The position numbers and the translations under genes are program-made. A stretch of DNA of 64,000 nt. Source: Streptomyces sp. Ru73 (GTDB taxonomy: Bacteria > Actinomycetota > Actinomycetes > Streptomycetales > Streptomycetaceae). Under the pieces are notes generated by a model that was not told the DNA's origin, did not search any database, and saw only the letters and a program-made list of their open reading frames with translations. Below are positions 8,238 through 18,548 of the stretch, piece after piece. Every line of letters starts with the position of its first letter. The stretch's first letter is position 1. The stretch is taken from contig NZ_PQSQ01000001.1 in assembly GCF_002920575.1 (NCBI RefSeq), positions 124,001 to 188,000 on the forward strand. Reading direction: 5' to 3'.

Positions 8238-9593
8238 ATGAGTGATGCGGTGTGGCTGATGTCGACCCAGGCGGCCCGCCCGGCGCACGTGCCCGACCTG
8301 CCGGGCGCGGGCGGCGGACCGGACCCGGACCGGCGGCTGGCGTGGCTGGACGCGCTGCGGGGGATCGGCGCGCTGATGGTCGCGCTCCACCACGCGGCGC
8401 CGCGCTACCTCCCCGACCTGTCCGCCGCCGTGCAGCGCCACGTCAACCCCGGCACCTACGGCGTCATCGTCTTCTTCCTGGTCAGCGGGTACATCATCCC
8501 GGCGTCCCTGGAACGGCGCGGCTCCCTGCGCCGGTTCTGGACCGGCCGTGTCTGCCGCCTCTACCCGCTGCTCCTCGTGGCGCTCGCGGGCACCGCACTG
8601 CTCGCCCGCTGGGGCCCCGGGCAGCTGCGCGAAGGGCTCGGGGAGCGCGACCCGCTGAGCGCCGTGCTCGCGCACGCCACGATGCTCCAGGACCTCCTGG
8701 GCGTGCCCAACGCGCTCAACGTGCTGTGGACCCTTTCCTACGAGATGGCGTTCTACCTCCTCGTCTCGGCCCTCTTCGCACTGCGGCAGCACCGCCGCTC
8801 CGCGCCCGCGGCGCTCGGCGTTGCCGCGCTCGGCGTGGTGGCCGGCGGGGCGCTGCCGGCCGCTGCCCTGACCCGCGGTCTCGGCAGCGCCCCGGTGATC
8901 GCGGCGACCGCGCTCGGGGCGGCCGTCGCACTGTGCGCCGTGGCCTCGGGCCGCGCGCCGTGGACCCGGGCCGGGGCGCTGCTCGGCGGCGGGCTGGCGG
9001 CCGTCCTGGTCCTCGGCAACGGCCGCGTCCCGCCCTGGCAGGGGCTCGCGCTGCTGTCCCTGATGTTCGCCGGGACCGTGCTGTACCGGATGGAGCGCGG
9101 GCAGCTCGGCAGGGCCGCCGGCACGGCCGTGGTGGGCGCGGTCCTCGCGGCCTGCGTCCTCTCGGCGGCGCTGCACCTCAGTGCCGCCGACGCGGTCACC
9201 GGCGGCGACGGCCAGCGCTCCGCCGTACGCATCTGGTCGGTCAGCGCGGGACTGGCGGTGCTCACGTTCGGCGCGGCGATGGCCCTGCGGCGGCACCGCG
9301 TACCGCGCTGGCTCGCCCACTGCGGCGTCATCAGCTACTCGGTCTACCTCCTGCACCCGCTCGTACTTGAGGTCTGCGACCTGGCCGTGCCGTGGCAGCG
9401 GCACGACACACCACTGCTGATGGCCGCCTACCTCGCGCTGCTGCTGCCGCTCTGCATGCTCGCGCACCGCCTGGTCGAACTCCCCGGGCAGCGCCTGGGC
9501 CGGCTGCTGGCGGGCCCGCCCGGCGGCCTGCCGCTGCCCCGCGCGGAACAGCGAGCGAAGGCGCCGGTCCCGGCGCCGGGGGAACCCGCCTGA
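8238..9593 (+). CDS. Membrane acyltransferase, acyltransferase-3 (OafA-like) family
   Basis: The 451-residue protein opens with the family signature RLAWLDALRGIGALMVALHHAAPRY (catalytic His in HH), then GVIVFFLVSGYII and LRRFWTGRVCRLYP. About ten membrane helices follow, ending in YSVYLLHPLVLE. Such enzymes move acyl groups onto sugars, lipids or antibiotics at the membrane. The ATG at 8238 was chosen because the frame upstream has no family resemblance. A second ATG at 8259 is possible, and neither has a strong ribosome-binding site. The substrate is unknown. It is divergent from the TetR gene and convergent with pcaD. Confidence 0.85.
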   Translation: MSDAVWLMSTQAARPAHVPDLPGAGGGPDPDRRLAWLDALRGIGALMVALHHAAPRYLPDLSAAVQRHVNPGTYGVIVFFLVSGYIIPASLERRGSLRRFWTGRVCRLYPLLLVALAGTALLARWGPGQLREGLGERDPLSAVLAHATMLQDLLGVPNALNVLWTLSYEMAFYLLVSALFALRQHRRSAPAALGVAALGVVAGGALPAAALTRGLGSAPVIAATALGAAVALCAVASGRAPWTRAGALLGGGLAAVLVLGNGRVPPWQGLALLSLMFAGTVLYRMERGQLGRAAGTAVVGAVLAACVLSAALHLSAADAVTGGDGQRSAVRIWSVSAGLAVLTFGAAMALRRHRVPRWLAHCGVISYSVYLLHPLVLEVCDLAVPWQRHDTPLLMAAYLALLLPLCMLAHRLVELPGQRLGRLLAGPPGGLPLPRAEQRAKAPVPAPGEPA

Positions 9594-9624
9594 CGCCTCC
9601 TCGGCCCTCGCGTCGTACGCCGGA

Positions 9625-10431
9625 TCAGCGGCCCGCCGTCGCCGCGTCCAGGTGCACCCGCAGCGCCGCGTTCACCGCGTCGGGGCGCTCCACACCGGCC
9701 AGATGGGCCGCGCCCGCGACCTCGACGAGGGCCGCGCCCGGTATGCCGTCGGCGATCTCCCGGGCGTGCGCGGGCGGCGTCGCCGAATCCTGGCGGCCGG
9801 CCACCACGAGCGTGCGGGCCGCGACGGACCACAGATCGGACCGTACGTCGTAGCCGGCCAGCGCGTCGCAGCAGGCGGCGTACCCGGCCCGGTCGGCGGC
9901 GGCGAGATCGGCGAGCAGACCGCTGCCGCGCGGCCCGGCCGCGGTGCCGGGATCGGCGAACCAGCGCCCCGGCGTCGCCTGCGCCATCGCCGCCGTGCCG
10001 TGTGCGCGCACCGTGGCGGCGCGCTCCCGCCAGCCGGCCGGTTCGCCGAAGCGCGCGGAGGAGCAGATCATCGCGAGCGAGGCGATCCGGTCGGCGTGGT
10101 GCACGGCCAGGTGGGCGCCGATCGCGCCGCCGAGCGAGATCCCGGCGTAGTGGAAGGTGCTCCAGCCGTGGTGGCCGGCCAGGTCCAGGACGAGCCGCGC
10201 GAGAGCGGCGACCGTGGTGCCGCCGGCGCCGGGGGAGGGCAGGACGTCCGTGGGCGTGCCGCCGTGGCCGGGCAGGTCGAAGCGGAGCACCCGGTGGGTA
10301 CGGGTCAGTTCGGCCAGCTGCGGCTCCCACACGGCGAGCGAGGTGCCCAGGGACGGGCCGAGCACGAGCGGCGGCGCGTCCGCCGGGCCGTCCAGGCGGT
10401 GGTGGAGCAGTGGGGTGGCGGGGCTGGTCAC
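9625..10431 (-). CDS. pcaD: 3-oxoadipate enol-lactonase (alpha/beta hydrolase)
   Basis: The 268-residue alpha/beta hydrolase starts at GTG 10431, with AGGAGAG upstream. The pattern LLHHRLDGPADAPPLVLGPSLGTSLAVWEPQLAELTRTHRVLRFDLPGHGGT is typical of PcaD. The nucleophile elbow GISLGG supplies Ser, DSATPP supplies Asp, and AGAAHLAGVERP supplies His. It hydrolyses beta-ketoadipate enol-lactone, the product of the muconolactone isomerase encoded nearby, to beta-ketoadipate. It follows pcaJ on the same strand after a 253-bp gap, so it may have its own promoter. In many actinomycetes PcaD is fused to the PcaC decarboxylase; here it is free-standing. Confidence 0.87.
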   Translation of the reverse strand: MTSPATPLLHHRLDGPADAPPLVLGPSLGTSLAVWEPQLAELTRTHRVLRFDLPGHGGTPTDVLPSPGAGGTTVAALARLVLDLAGHHGWSTFHYAGISLGGAIGAHLAVHHADRIASLAMICSSARFGEPAGWRERAATVRAHGTAAMAQATPGRWFADPGTAAGPRGSGLLADLAAADRAGYAACCDALAGYDVRSDLWSVAARTLVVAGRQDSATPPAHAREIADGIPGAALVEVAGAAHLAGVERPDAVNAALRVHLDAATAGR

Positions 10432-10684
10432 GGACTCTCCTGCGGAACTGCGGAACTGTTCGGGAACGGGTGGCGGACGGGGCACGGGGAGCGCGGAACG
10501 GCTCCCCGCGCCACCGCCGCCCGGACCGCGGCGGGGACCCGGGCCGCGCTTCTCCTGAGTCGGGCACCTGCGAGAAGCCGGCCCGGGCCCGGATGCCCGC
10601 CGGGCCAGGTGGCACTCCCGCCGGCCGGACGGCTGTCCGGGTGCGTCGGCCGGCGGGACGTACGGGATGCCGGGCGGGACCGGG

Positions 10685-11329
10685 TCAGCCGAGGCCGGCC
10701 GGGACCCGGACCGGGGCCGCGGTGCGGGCGGTGAGCTCCTCGGCGCTCACGCCGGGTGCCGTCTCGACCAGCGCCAGCCCGTCCCCGGTGACGTCCAGGA
10801 CGCCGAGGTCGGTGATGATCCGGTGCACGCAGCGCTTGCCGGTCAGCGGCAGCGAGCAGGACTCGACGATCTTCGGGCTGCCGTCCTTGGCGGTGTGGTC
10901 CATCACCACGACCACCCGGCGGGCGCCGTGCACGAGGTCCATCGCGCCGCCCATGCCCTTGACCATCTTCCCGGGGATCATCCAGTTGGCCAGGTCGCCG
11001 CGGGCGGAGACCTGCATGGCGCCGAGGATCGCGGTGTCGATGTGGCCGCCGCGGATCATGCCGAAGGAGAGCGCGGAGTCGAAGAACGCCGCGCCCGGCA
11101 GCACGGTGACGGTCTCCTTGCCCGCGTTGATCAGGTCGGGGTCGACCTCCTCCTCGGTGGGGTACGGGCCGACGCCGAGCAGGCCGTTCTCCGACTGGAG
11201 CACCACGTCGACGCCCTCGGGCAGATAGCTGGGCACCAGCGTGGGCAGCCCGATGCCGAGGTTCACATAGTCGCCGTCGCGCAGCTCGCCCGCGGCCCGC
11301 GCGGCCATTTCTTCCCTGGTCCAGGCCAT
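10685..11329 (-). CDS. pcaJ: 3-oxoadipate (3-oxoacid) CoA-transferase, beta subunit
   Basis: The 214-residue protein carries the class I CoA-transferase beta-subunit signature: [19 protein letters not shown], then SENGLLGVG with the catalytic Glu in SEN, and [17 protein letters not shown] and [15 protein letters not shown] further on. Together with the alpha subunit it moves CoA from succinyl-CoA to beta-ketoadipate. The start overlaps the alpha-subunit stop by one base (TGATG), so the pair is translationally coupled. Acetoacetate cannot be excluded as substrate from sequence, but the cat genes upstream in the same operon favour 3-oxoadipate. Confidence 0.9.
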   Translation of the reverse strand: MAWTREEMAARAAGELRDGDYVNLGIGLPTLVPSYLPEGVDVVLQSENGLLGVGPYPTEEEVDPDLINAGKETVTVLPGAAFFDSALSFGMIRGGHIDTAILGAMQVSARGDLANWMIPGKMVKGMGGAMDLVHGARRVVVVMDHTAKDGSPKIVESCSLPLTGKRCVHRIITDLGVLDVTGDGLALVETAPGVSAEELTARTAAPVRVPAGLG

Positions 11330-12114
11330 CAGCCGCGCACCGTCCCTTCGCCCTTCGGCGGCGCGGCGACCGTGCGCCGCTCGACCTTCTTGTCCGCCGC
11401 CTGAGCGGGCGTCAGCTCGACCACCCGCTGGACGAACACGCCCGGCAGGTGCACCTCGTCCGGATCCAGCGCGCCGGGCTCGACCAGCTCCTCGACCTCG
11501 GCGACCGTGACCCGGCCGGCCATCGCCGCGAGCGGGTTGAAGTTGCGCGCGGCCTTGTGGAACACGAGGTTGCCGTGCCGGTCGCCCTTCGCGGCCCGGA
11601 CGAGCGCGAAGTCGGTGGTGATGCCGCGCTCCAGGACGTAGCTCTCGCCGTCGAACTCGCGCACCTCCTTGGGCGGCGACGCCTTGGCCACTCCTCCGTC
11701 CGGCCCGTACCGCAGCACCATCCCGCCGTCCGCGACGTCCGTGCCCACCCCGGCCGGGGTGTAGAAGGCCGGGATGCCGCAGCCGCCGGCCCGCAGCCGC
11801 TCGGCGAGCGTGCCTTGCGGGGTGAGTTCCAGCTCCAGCTCGCCGGCCAGGTACTGCCGCGCGAACTCCTTGTTGGCGCCGACGTAGGAGCCGGTGACGT
11901 GGGAGATCCGGCCGGCGCCGAGCCAGATGCCGAGGCCGCCGCCGTCCACCCCGCAGTTGTTGGAGACCACCCGCAGCCCGCTCGCGCCGGTCTCGTACAC
12001 GGCCCGGATCAGCACGTCGGGGACGCCGCTGAGCCCGAAGCCGCCGACGGCGAAGGAGGCGCCGTCCGTCACGTCCGCCACCGCCTCGGCGGCGGTGGCC
12101 ACGACCTTGTCCAT
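11329..12114 (-). CDS. pcaI: 3-oxoadipate (3-oxoacid) CoA-transferase, alpha subunit
   Basis: The 261-residue alpha subunit starts at ATG 12114, behind GAGGAGGGGAGC. Family motifs are [19 protein letters not shown] (CoA-binding loop), [63 protein letters not shown] and [15 protein letters not shown]. The gene lies 10 bp after catC and overlaps pcaJ, as part of a single leftward operon catR-catB-catA-catC-pcaI-pcaJ. Confidence 0.9.
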   Translation of the reverse strand: MDKVVATAAEAVADVTDGASFAVGGFGLSGVPDVLIRAVYETGASGLRVVSNNCGVDGGGLGIWLGAGRISHVTGSYVGANKEFARQYLAGELELELTPQGTLAERLRAGGCGIPAFYTPAGVGTDVADGGMVLRYGPDGGVAKASPPKEVREFDGESYVLERGITTDFALVRAAKGDRHGNLVFHKAARNFNPLAAMAGRVTVAEVEELVEPGALDPDEVHLPGVFVQRVVELTPAQAADKKVERRTVAAPPKGEGTVRG

Positions 12115-12124
12115 GCTCCCCTCC

Positions 12125-12406
12125 TCAGGCGTTGATGTCGGAGGGGTGCACCGCCAGCGGCGTGACCTCGATGGACATGTAAGGGAAGAGCGGCAGGTTC
12201 CACAGGATGCCGTGCAGCTCGTCGTTGGACTCCACGTCGAAGACGCTGAGGTTGGAGTACTGGCCGACGCACCGCCAGATGTGCGGCCACTTCCCGGCCT
12301 TCTGCAACTCCTGGGAGTACGCCTTCTCACGGGCAAGGGTGTCGGCCTTGACCTCGGGGTCCAGGTCGGTGGGGAGGCGCACGTCCATCTTCACGGCGAA
12401 CAGCAT
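12125..12406 (-). CDS. catC: Muconolactone delta-isomerase
   Basis: The 93-residue protein is the usual length for CatC and keeps the family pattern: MLFAVKMDVRLP, EKAYSQELQKAGKWPHIWRCVGQYSNLSVFDVESNDELHGILWNLPLFPYM and VTPLAVHPSD. It isomerises (+)-muconolactone to beta-ketoadipate enol-lactone and forms a ring-shaped homodecamer in known cases. It starts 2 bases after the catA stop and ends 10 bases before pcaI, so it is tightly co-transcribed. Confidence 0.95.
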   Translation of the reverse strand: MLFAVKMDVRLPTDLDPEVKADTLAREKAYSQELQKAGKWPHIWRCVGQYSNLSVFDVESNDELHGILWNLPLFPYMSIEVTPLAVHPSDINA

Positions 12407-12408
12407 GC

Positions 12409-13338
<930 letters not shown>

Positions 13339-14442
13339 TCAGGTGTCCTGCCGGTAACGGGCCAGCTTGTCGGGGTCGAGCGCGATGCCCAGGCCCGCGC
13401 CCTCGCGGACGCGCAGTGTGCCGTCCTCGATGCGCAGCGGCTCGGCGAGCAGGTCGTCGCTCATGTCGAGGAAGTTGGACAGCTCGCCGGCCCGGCGCGC
13501 GGTCAGCTCGTAGGCGGATCCGAAGACCGCGGTGCACAACGTGCCGATCTGGCCGTCGATCTGATTGCCCATCACGGCTTCCACGCCCAGCCCCTCGCAC
13601 AGGTGGTGGACGCGCTGGGAGTACGTGAAGCCGGTGCGGGCCGTCTTGATGCTGATGGCGGTCGCGGAACCGCCCAGCAGCTCACGGGTCACCTCGCCGG
13701 GGCGGGTGGCGCTCTCGTCGGCGACGAACGGGATGCCGGTGCGCGCCACCAGCCAGCGGCGGCCCATGACGTCGTCGGCCGGGCACAGCTCCTCGGCCAG
13801 CGTCAGGTCCAGCCCCTCCATCGCCCGCAGCGCGCGGGCCGATTCGGAGGCGGTCCAGCCGCGGTTGCCGTCGATGTACAGCTCCGCCTCGTCGCCCAGC
13901 CCTTCGCGCAGCGCCCGGCAGGCCTCGACGTCGAGCCGGAAGGGGCGGCGGCCGACCTTCACCTTGAAGGTGGTGATGCCGTACGTGTCGCGGATGCGCC
14001 GTGCCTCGTCGACCATCTGCTCCGGCGGCGCGAAGCCCACCATGTGCGAGACCCGCATCCGGTCGGTGAAGCCGCCGAGCAGTTCGGTGACGGGCAGTCC
14101 GACGGACTGCCCGATGATGTCCCACAGGGCCATGTCCACGGCGGACTTGGCGGTGGGGTTGCCGACGGTGCGGTTCAGGCGGTGGTGCACCGCCTCGCGC
14201 GCGGTCGGGGCGAGGCCGGTGAGCTGCGGCGCGAAGACCTTGCTGATGACCGCGACGATGGATTCCTGGGTCTCGCCGTAGGTGAAGGGCCGGGGCGGTG
14301 CCTCGGCGATGCCCGTCAGGCCGTCGTCGGTGTGGACGCGTACGAGGACGTGCTCGGCCGTGTGGACCTCGCCGCTGGCGAACTTCAGCGGCTTCTTGTA
14401 GGGGATGGCGAACGGAATCGCCTCGATCTCGGTGATCTTCAT
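13339..14442 (-). CDS. catB: Muconate cycloisomerase
   Basis: The 367-residue enolase-superfamily protein has an N-terminal capping domain and a C-terminal barrel. The catalytic base motif is FKVKVG (Lys170, Lys172), metal ligands include Asp201 (YIDGNRGW), the Glu in LAEELCP and Asp252 (ADESATRP), and the second base is Lys276 (SIKTARTG). It converts cis,cis-muconate to muconolactone. The chloromuconate branch of the family is close, but the ordinary cat operon around it favours unsubstituted muconate. Only 22 bp separate it from catR upstream. Confidence 0.94.
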   Translation of the reverse strand: MKITEIEAIPFAIPYKKPLKFASGEVHTAEHVLVRVHTDDGLTGIAEAPPRPFTYGETQESIVAVISKVFAPQLTGLAPTAREAVHHRLNRTVGNPTAKSAVDMALWDIIGQSVGLPVTELLGGFTDRMRVSHMVGFAPPEQMVDEARRIRDTYGITTFKVKVGRRPFRLDVEACRALREGLGDEAELYIDGNRGWTASESARALRAMEGLDLTLAEELCPADDVMGRRWLVARTGIPFVADESATRPGEVTRELLGGSATAISIKTARTGFTYSQRVHHLCEGLGVEAVMGNQIDGQIGTLCTAVFGSAYELTARRAGELSNFLDMSDDLLAEPLRIEDGTLRVREGAGLGIALDPDKLARYRQDT

Positions 14443-14464
14443 CGGTCCTCGTTTGCGGTGGTCT

Positions 14465-15370
14465 TCAGCGGTCCTCGGAGTCCGCGACGAACACGCCGTG
14501 CGTCTCCAGGACGCCGATCAGCGTCTCCAGCAGGGGAGAGGTGTCGTGCTCGCGCCAGGCCAGGGCGAGGCCGACGGTCTCGGCGTCCCGGACGGGCTTG
14601 AAGACGACGCCCTCCCGGGACACCGAGCGGACGGAGTCGGGCAGCAGGGCGATCCCCAGACCGGCGGCGACGAGCGCCAGCGCGGTCGAGGTCTCGGTGA
14701 CATCGTGTGCGCAGTGCGGGTAGTAGCCCGCCGCGAGGCAGCTCCTGGTGACCGCGTCGTTGACGACGGAGCGGGAGTTGACCGCGTACATGATGAAGTT
14801 CTCGTGGCGCAGCTGGGCGACCTCGGCGGCCTCCGCATCGCTCAGCCAGTGGTCCTCGGGGACCGCCAGCACCAGCGGTTCGCGGGCGACCTCCCGGCAG
14901 ACGATGCCCTCCTGCCGGACCGGCGGCCGGAGCATGCCCACGTCGAGACGGTTCTCGGTGAGGGCCAGCTCCTGCGCCGGGGTCAGCAGCTCGGTCTGGA
15001 TCTCCAGCGCCACCCCCGGCATCTCCTCCTTGACCAGCCGGGCGATCTCGGGGAGCTGCCGGTAGCAGGCGGTCCCGGTGAGGCCGAGCCGGAGGATGCC
15101 CTCGGCGCCCTTGGCGAAGCGGCGCACGCGGGTGGTCGCCTCGTCGACCGACTGCAGGATGCGTACCGCGTCGGTACGGAAGACCTCGCCGGCCCCGGTG
15201 AGCGCCACCTGGCGGGTGGTCCGGGTGAACAGCTCGACCCCGAGGTCCGCCTCCAGCTGGCGGATCGCCTGGGACAGCGGGGGCTGTGCCATGTGCAGGT
15301 TCTCCGCGGCCCGGCCGAAGTGCCGGGTCTCGGCGACGGCGACGAAATAGCGCAGGTGGCGCAGTTCCAT
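14465..15370 (-). CDS. catR: LysR-family regulator of the catechol operon
   Basis: The 301-residue protein begins MELRHLRYFVAVAETRHFGRAAENLHMAQPPLSQAIRQLEADLGVELFTRTTRQVALTGAG, a textbook LysR winged helix-turn-helix, with a type 2 periplasmic-binding-like effector domain after residue 90. Members of this subgroup sense muconate or benzoate. It is the first gene of the leftward cat operon, unlike the divergent catR-catBCA layout of pseudomonads, and its start faces benA across a 234-bp shared promoter region with palindromes. It may control both directions, autoregulating its own operon. Confidence 0.88.
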   Translation of the reverse strand: MELRHLRYFVAVAETRHFGRAAENLHMAQPPLSQAIRQLEADLGVELFTRTTRQVALTGAGEVFRTDAVRILQSVDEATTRVRRFAKGAEGILRLGLTGTACYRQLPEIARLVKEEMPGVALEIQTELLTPAQELALTENRLDVGMLRPPVRQEGIVCREVAREPLVLAVPEDHWLSDAEAAEVAQLRHENFIMYAVNSRSVVNDAVTRSCLAAGYYPHCAHDVTETSTALALVAAGLGIALLPDSVRSVSREGVVFKPVRDAETVGLALAWREHDTSPLLETLIGVLETHGVFVADSEDR

Positions 15371-15423
15371 GGGGCCTCCTTGGCTTCCTTGCCGCCGGAA
15401 TGCGGCTCATCGTAGGCAGCGGT

Positions 15424-15514
15424 TCTCAGACGAGAGAAATACTCTTTTCCCGCCGATTGATATGCAAGGAATCTCAATGAGGCCCTGGGTCAACCCTGGG
15501 CAAATGCCCGGGGT
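15424..15514. promoter_or_regulatory. Shared catR/benA control region with palindromes and 11-bp repeats
   Basis: The 234-bp divergent gap holds three signals. TCTC-N4-GAGA lies at 15424-15435 and ATTGA-N13-TCAAT at 15456-15478, both LysR-like dyads. Next to benA lies a tandem 11-bp repeat, CCCTGGGTCAA at 15483 and CCCTGGGCAAA at 15494, whose second copy also forms an imperfect dyad with TGCCCGGGG. The first two fit CatR binding. The repeats nearer benA could bind the LAL regulator encoded after benD. The binding roles are inference. Confidence 0.45.
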
Positions 15515-15604
15515 GGTGTCGGCACCCCGCTGCCATGGTGCTGAAAAGCGGCCGTGAGAACCCCCGACGGGACGACGGGGGCCCGGCGCAGGTTTGGAGG
15601 GACC

Positions 15605-16975
15605 ATGACGCAGACGTCGGTCACCACCCGGGCGATCCTGGACGACGCCCTGGTGGAGGACGAGGAGCACGGCATCTACCGGGCCCGGCGGAAGATCTTC
15701 ACCGATGAGGAGATCTTCGAGCTGGAGATGAAGTACATCTTCGAGGGCAACTGGGTCTATCTCGCGCACGAGACGCAGATCCCGGAGATCGGCGACTACT
15801 TCACGACGTACATCGGCCGCCAGCCCGTGGTGATCTCGCGGAGCAAGGACGGCGCGCTGCACTGCCTGATCAACGCGTGCAGCCACCGCGGCGCGATGCT
15901 CTGCCGCCGCAAGACGGACAACCGCACCACCTTCACCTGTCCGTTCCACGGCTGGACGTTCAACAACTCCGGCAAGCTGCTGAAGGTCAAGGACGGCCGC
16001 GGCGCCGGCTACCCCGAGCAGTTCAACAAGGACGGCTCGCACGACCTGACGAAGGTCGCCCGCTTCGAGAACTACCGCGGCTTCCTCTTCGGCAGCCTCA
16101 ACCCCGACGTGCTGCCGCTCACCGAGCACCTCGGCGAGGCCACCAAGATCATCGACATGATCGTGGACCAGTCCCCGGAGGGCCTGGAGGTGCTCCGCGG
16201 CTCCTCCACCTACACCTACGACGGCAACTGGAAGGTGCAGGCGGAGAACGGCGCCGACGGCTACCACGTCTCCGCCACCCACTGGAACTACGCCGCCACC
16301 ACCGCACGCCGCACCTCCGGCGAGTCCGCCAACGACACCAAGAACATGGACGCCGGCAGCTGGGCCCGCCAGAAGGGCGGCTACTACTCCTTCGACCACG
16401 GCCACCTGCTGCTGTGGACCCGCTGGGAGGACCCCTCCAACCGCTCGCTCAACGAGCGCCGCGCCGAGCTGGTCGCCGAGTTCGGCGAGGACAAGGCCGA
16501 CTGGATGATCGAGTACTCGCGCAACCTGTGCCTGTACCCCAATGTCTATCTGATGGACCAGTTCAGCTCCCAGATCCGGCACTTCCGCCCGATCGCCGTG
16601 GACAGAACCGAGGTCACCATCTACTGCATCGCCCCCAAGGGCGAGAGCGCCGCGGCCCGCGCCAACCGCATCCGCCAGTACGAGGACTTCTTCAACGCCT
16701 CCGGCATGGCCACCCCGGACGACCTGGAGGAGTTCCGCTCCTGCCAGAAGACCTACCTGGCCGGCGCGGCCCCCTGGAACGACCTCAGCCGCGGCGTGGC
16801 CCACCGCATCACCGGCCCCGACGAGGACGCGAAGAAGCTCGGCATCCACCCCATCGCGAGCGGCGTCCGCACCGAGGACGAAACCCTCTACTCGATCCAG
16901 CACGGCTACTGGCTGGACACCATGCGCAGGGCCGTGGCCGCCGAGGACGCCGCGGCCGCGGGCCGGGACCGGTAA
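15605..16975 (+). CDS. benA: Benzoate 1,2-dioxygenase, large (alpha) subunit
   Basis: The 456-residue protein starts at ATG 15605 behind GGAGGGACC. The Rieske [2Fe-2S] ligands are Cys92, His94, Cys112 and His115 ([12 protein letters not shown]...FTCPFHGW). The mononuclear iron site includes His221 and His226 ([15 protein letters not shown]). With BenB it forms the oxygenase that adds O2 to benzoate, giving the cis-diol carboxylate, with electrons from BenC. The order benABCD plus regulator is the usual actinobacterial one. A toluate-type substrate range cannot be excluded by sequence. Confidence 0.95.
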   Translation: MTQTSVTTRAILDDALVEDEEHGIYRARRKIFTDEEIFELEMKYIFEGNWVYLAHETQIPEIGDYFTTYIGRQPVVISRSKDGALHCLINACSHRGAMLCRRKTDNRTTFTCPFHGWTFNNSGKLLKVKDGRGAGYPEQFNKDGSHDLTKVARFENYRGFLFGSLNPDVLPLTEHLGEATKIIDMIVDQSPEGLEVLRGSSTYTYDGNWKVQAENGADGYHVSATHWNYAATTARRTSGESANDTKNMDAGSWARQKGGYYSFDHGHLLLWTRWEDPSNRSLNERRAELVAEFGEDKADWMIEYSRNLCLYPNVYLMDQFSSQIRHFRPIAVDRTEVTIYCIAPKGESAAARANRIRQYEDFFNASGMATPDDLEEFRSCQKTYLAGAAPWNDLSRGVAHRITGPDEDAKKLGIHPIASGVRTEDETLYSIQHGYWLDTMRRAVAAEDAAAAGRDR

Positions 16976-16990
16976 GGACGGAGCGAGGAC

Positions 16991-17509
16991 ATGACCGTGA
17001 GCACCGAGACCGCAGCCCCGGCCGTCACCCTGGAGGACGTCCGGCAGTTCCTCTACCGCGAGGCCCGCCACCTCGACGACCGCGAGTTCGAGAAGTGGCT
17101 GGAGTGCTACCACCCGGACGCCGAGTTCTGGATGCCGGCCTGGGCGGACGACGACGAGCTGACCCGCGACCCGCAGACCGAGATCTCACTGATCTACTAC
17201 GCCAACCGCGGCGGCCTGGAGGACCGGGTCTTCCGTATCCGCACCGACCGCTCCAGCGCCACCAGCCTCCCCGAGCCGCGCACCGGGCACAACATCACCA
17301 ACGTGGAGATCACCGGGCGGCGCGGCGCCGAACTGGACGTGCGCTTCAACTGGTTCACGCTCTACTACCGCTACCAGAGCGTGGACACCTACTTCGGCAC
17401 CTCGTTCTACACCATCGACTTCTCGGGCGAGACCCCACTGATCAGGAAGAAGAAGGTCGTTCTGAAGAACGACTACATCCACCACGTGGTCGACGTCTAC
17501 CACATCTGA
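16991..17509 (+). CDS. benB: Benzoate 1,2-dioxygenase, small (beta) subunit
   Basis: The 172-residue protein has the ring-hydroxylating beta-subunit fold (cystatin-like): VRQFLYREARHLDDREFEKWLECYHPDAEFWMPAW and TEISLIYYANRGGLEDRVFRIRTDRSSATSLPEPRTGHNITNVEI. It is structural, pairing with BenA in an alpha3-beta3 complex. It begins 15 bp after benA, with GGACGGAGCGAGGAC as ribosome-binding region, and precedes benC by 31 bp. Confidence 0.95.
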   Translation: MTVSTETAAPAVTLEDVRQFLYREARHLDDREFEKWLECYHPDAEFWMPAWADDDELTRDPQTEISLIYYANRGGLEDRVFRIRTDRSSATSLPEPRTGHNITNVEITGRRGAELDVRFNWFTLYYRYQSVDTYFGTSFYTIDFSGETPLIRKKKVVLKNDYIHHVVDVYHI

Positions 17510-17540
17510 TCATTCGCCCTTCCCCCGAATCGAGTTCACC

Positions 17541-18548
17541 ATGAGCTACCAGGTCGCCCTGACCTTCGAGGACGGCATCACCCGGTTCGTCACCTGCGGA
17601 CCCGATGAAACCGTCGCCGACGCGTCCTACAAGGCCCGCATCAACATCCCCCTCGACTGCCGCGACGGCGCCTGCGGCACCTGCAAGTCCCTCTGCGAGA
17701 GCGGCCGTTACGACGGCGGCGACTACATCGAGGAGGCACTGAGCGACGAGGAGGCCGCACAGGGATACGCACTGCCCTGCCAGATGACCCCGCAGAGCGA
17801 CCTGGTGCTCCGCATCCCCGCCACCTCCGAAGCCGCCAAGACCGCCGCCGCCACCCACAGCTCGACGCTGGTCGCGCTGGAGAAGCTGTCGGAGACCACC
17901 GTCGCCTTCACCCTGGAGCCCGACGACCGCGCCGCGCTGGCCTTCCTCCCCGGCCAGTACGTCAACGTCGCCGTGCCCGGCACCGACGTCACCCGCTCCT
18001 ACTCCTTCAGCTCCGGACCCGCCGAGGGCCAGGTCTCCTTCCTCGTCCGCCTCACCGAGGACGGCGCGATGTCCGGCTATCTGCGCGACCGCGCACAGCC
18101 CGGCGACCGCATCGACTTCACCGGCCCGATGGGCAGCTTCTACCTCCGCGCGATCGAGCGCCCCGCACTGCTGCTGGCCGGCGGCACCGGCCTCGCACCC
18201 CTGCTCTCCATGCTGGAGAAGCTCGCCACCGAACCCCCGGCCCACCCGGTCCACCTGGTCTACGGCGTCTCCGCCGACCGCGACCTGGTCCGCCTCGAAG
18301 CCCTCGCCGACTACGCGGCCGTCATCCCCGGCTTCACCTACGACCACTGCGTGAAGGAGTACGTCACCGGCCGCCTGGAGCCGCGCCACCTCAACGACGG
18401 CGACGTGGACGTGTACGTCTGCGGGCCGCCGCCCATGGTCGAGGCCGTCCGCGCGCACCTGGCCGAGCAGGGCGTCACCCCCGCCCACTTCCACACCGAG
18501 AAGTTCGCGCCGACCGGCACCGCCGCGCTCGCGGGGGCCGCACGGTGA
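17541..18548 (+). CDS. benC: Benzoate 1,2-dioxygenase electron transfer component (reductase)
   Basis: The 335-residue reductase has three modules in order. A plant-type ferredoxin domain carries Cys40, Cys45, Cys48 and Cys80 (DCRDGACGTCKS...LPCQ). An FAD-binding barrel follows (PGQYVNVAVPG, TRSYSFSSGP). An NAD-binding domain closes it (LLLAGGTGLAPLLSMLEKL, DVYVCGPPPMVEAVR). It passes electrons from NADH to the BenAB Rieske centre. The stop overlaps benD by 4 bases (GTGA). Confidence 0.95.
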   Translation: MSYQVALTFEDGITRFVTCGPDETVADASYKARINIPLDCRDGACGTCKSLCESGRYDGGDYIEEALSDEEAAQGYALPCQMTPQSDLVLRIPATSEAAKTAAATHSSTLVALEKLSETTVAFTLEPDDRAALAFLPGQYVNVAVPGTDVTRSYSFSSGPAEGQVSFLVRLTEDGAMSGYLRDRAQPGDRIDFTGPMGSFYLRAIERPALLLAGGTGLAPLLSMLEKLATEPPAHPVHLVYGVSADRDLVRLEALADYAAVIPGFTYDHCVKEYVTGRLEPRHLNDGDVDVYVCGPPPMVEAVRAHLAEQGVTPAHFHTEKFAPTGTAALAGAAR

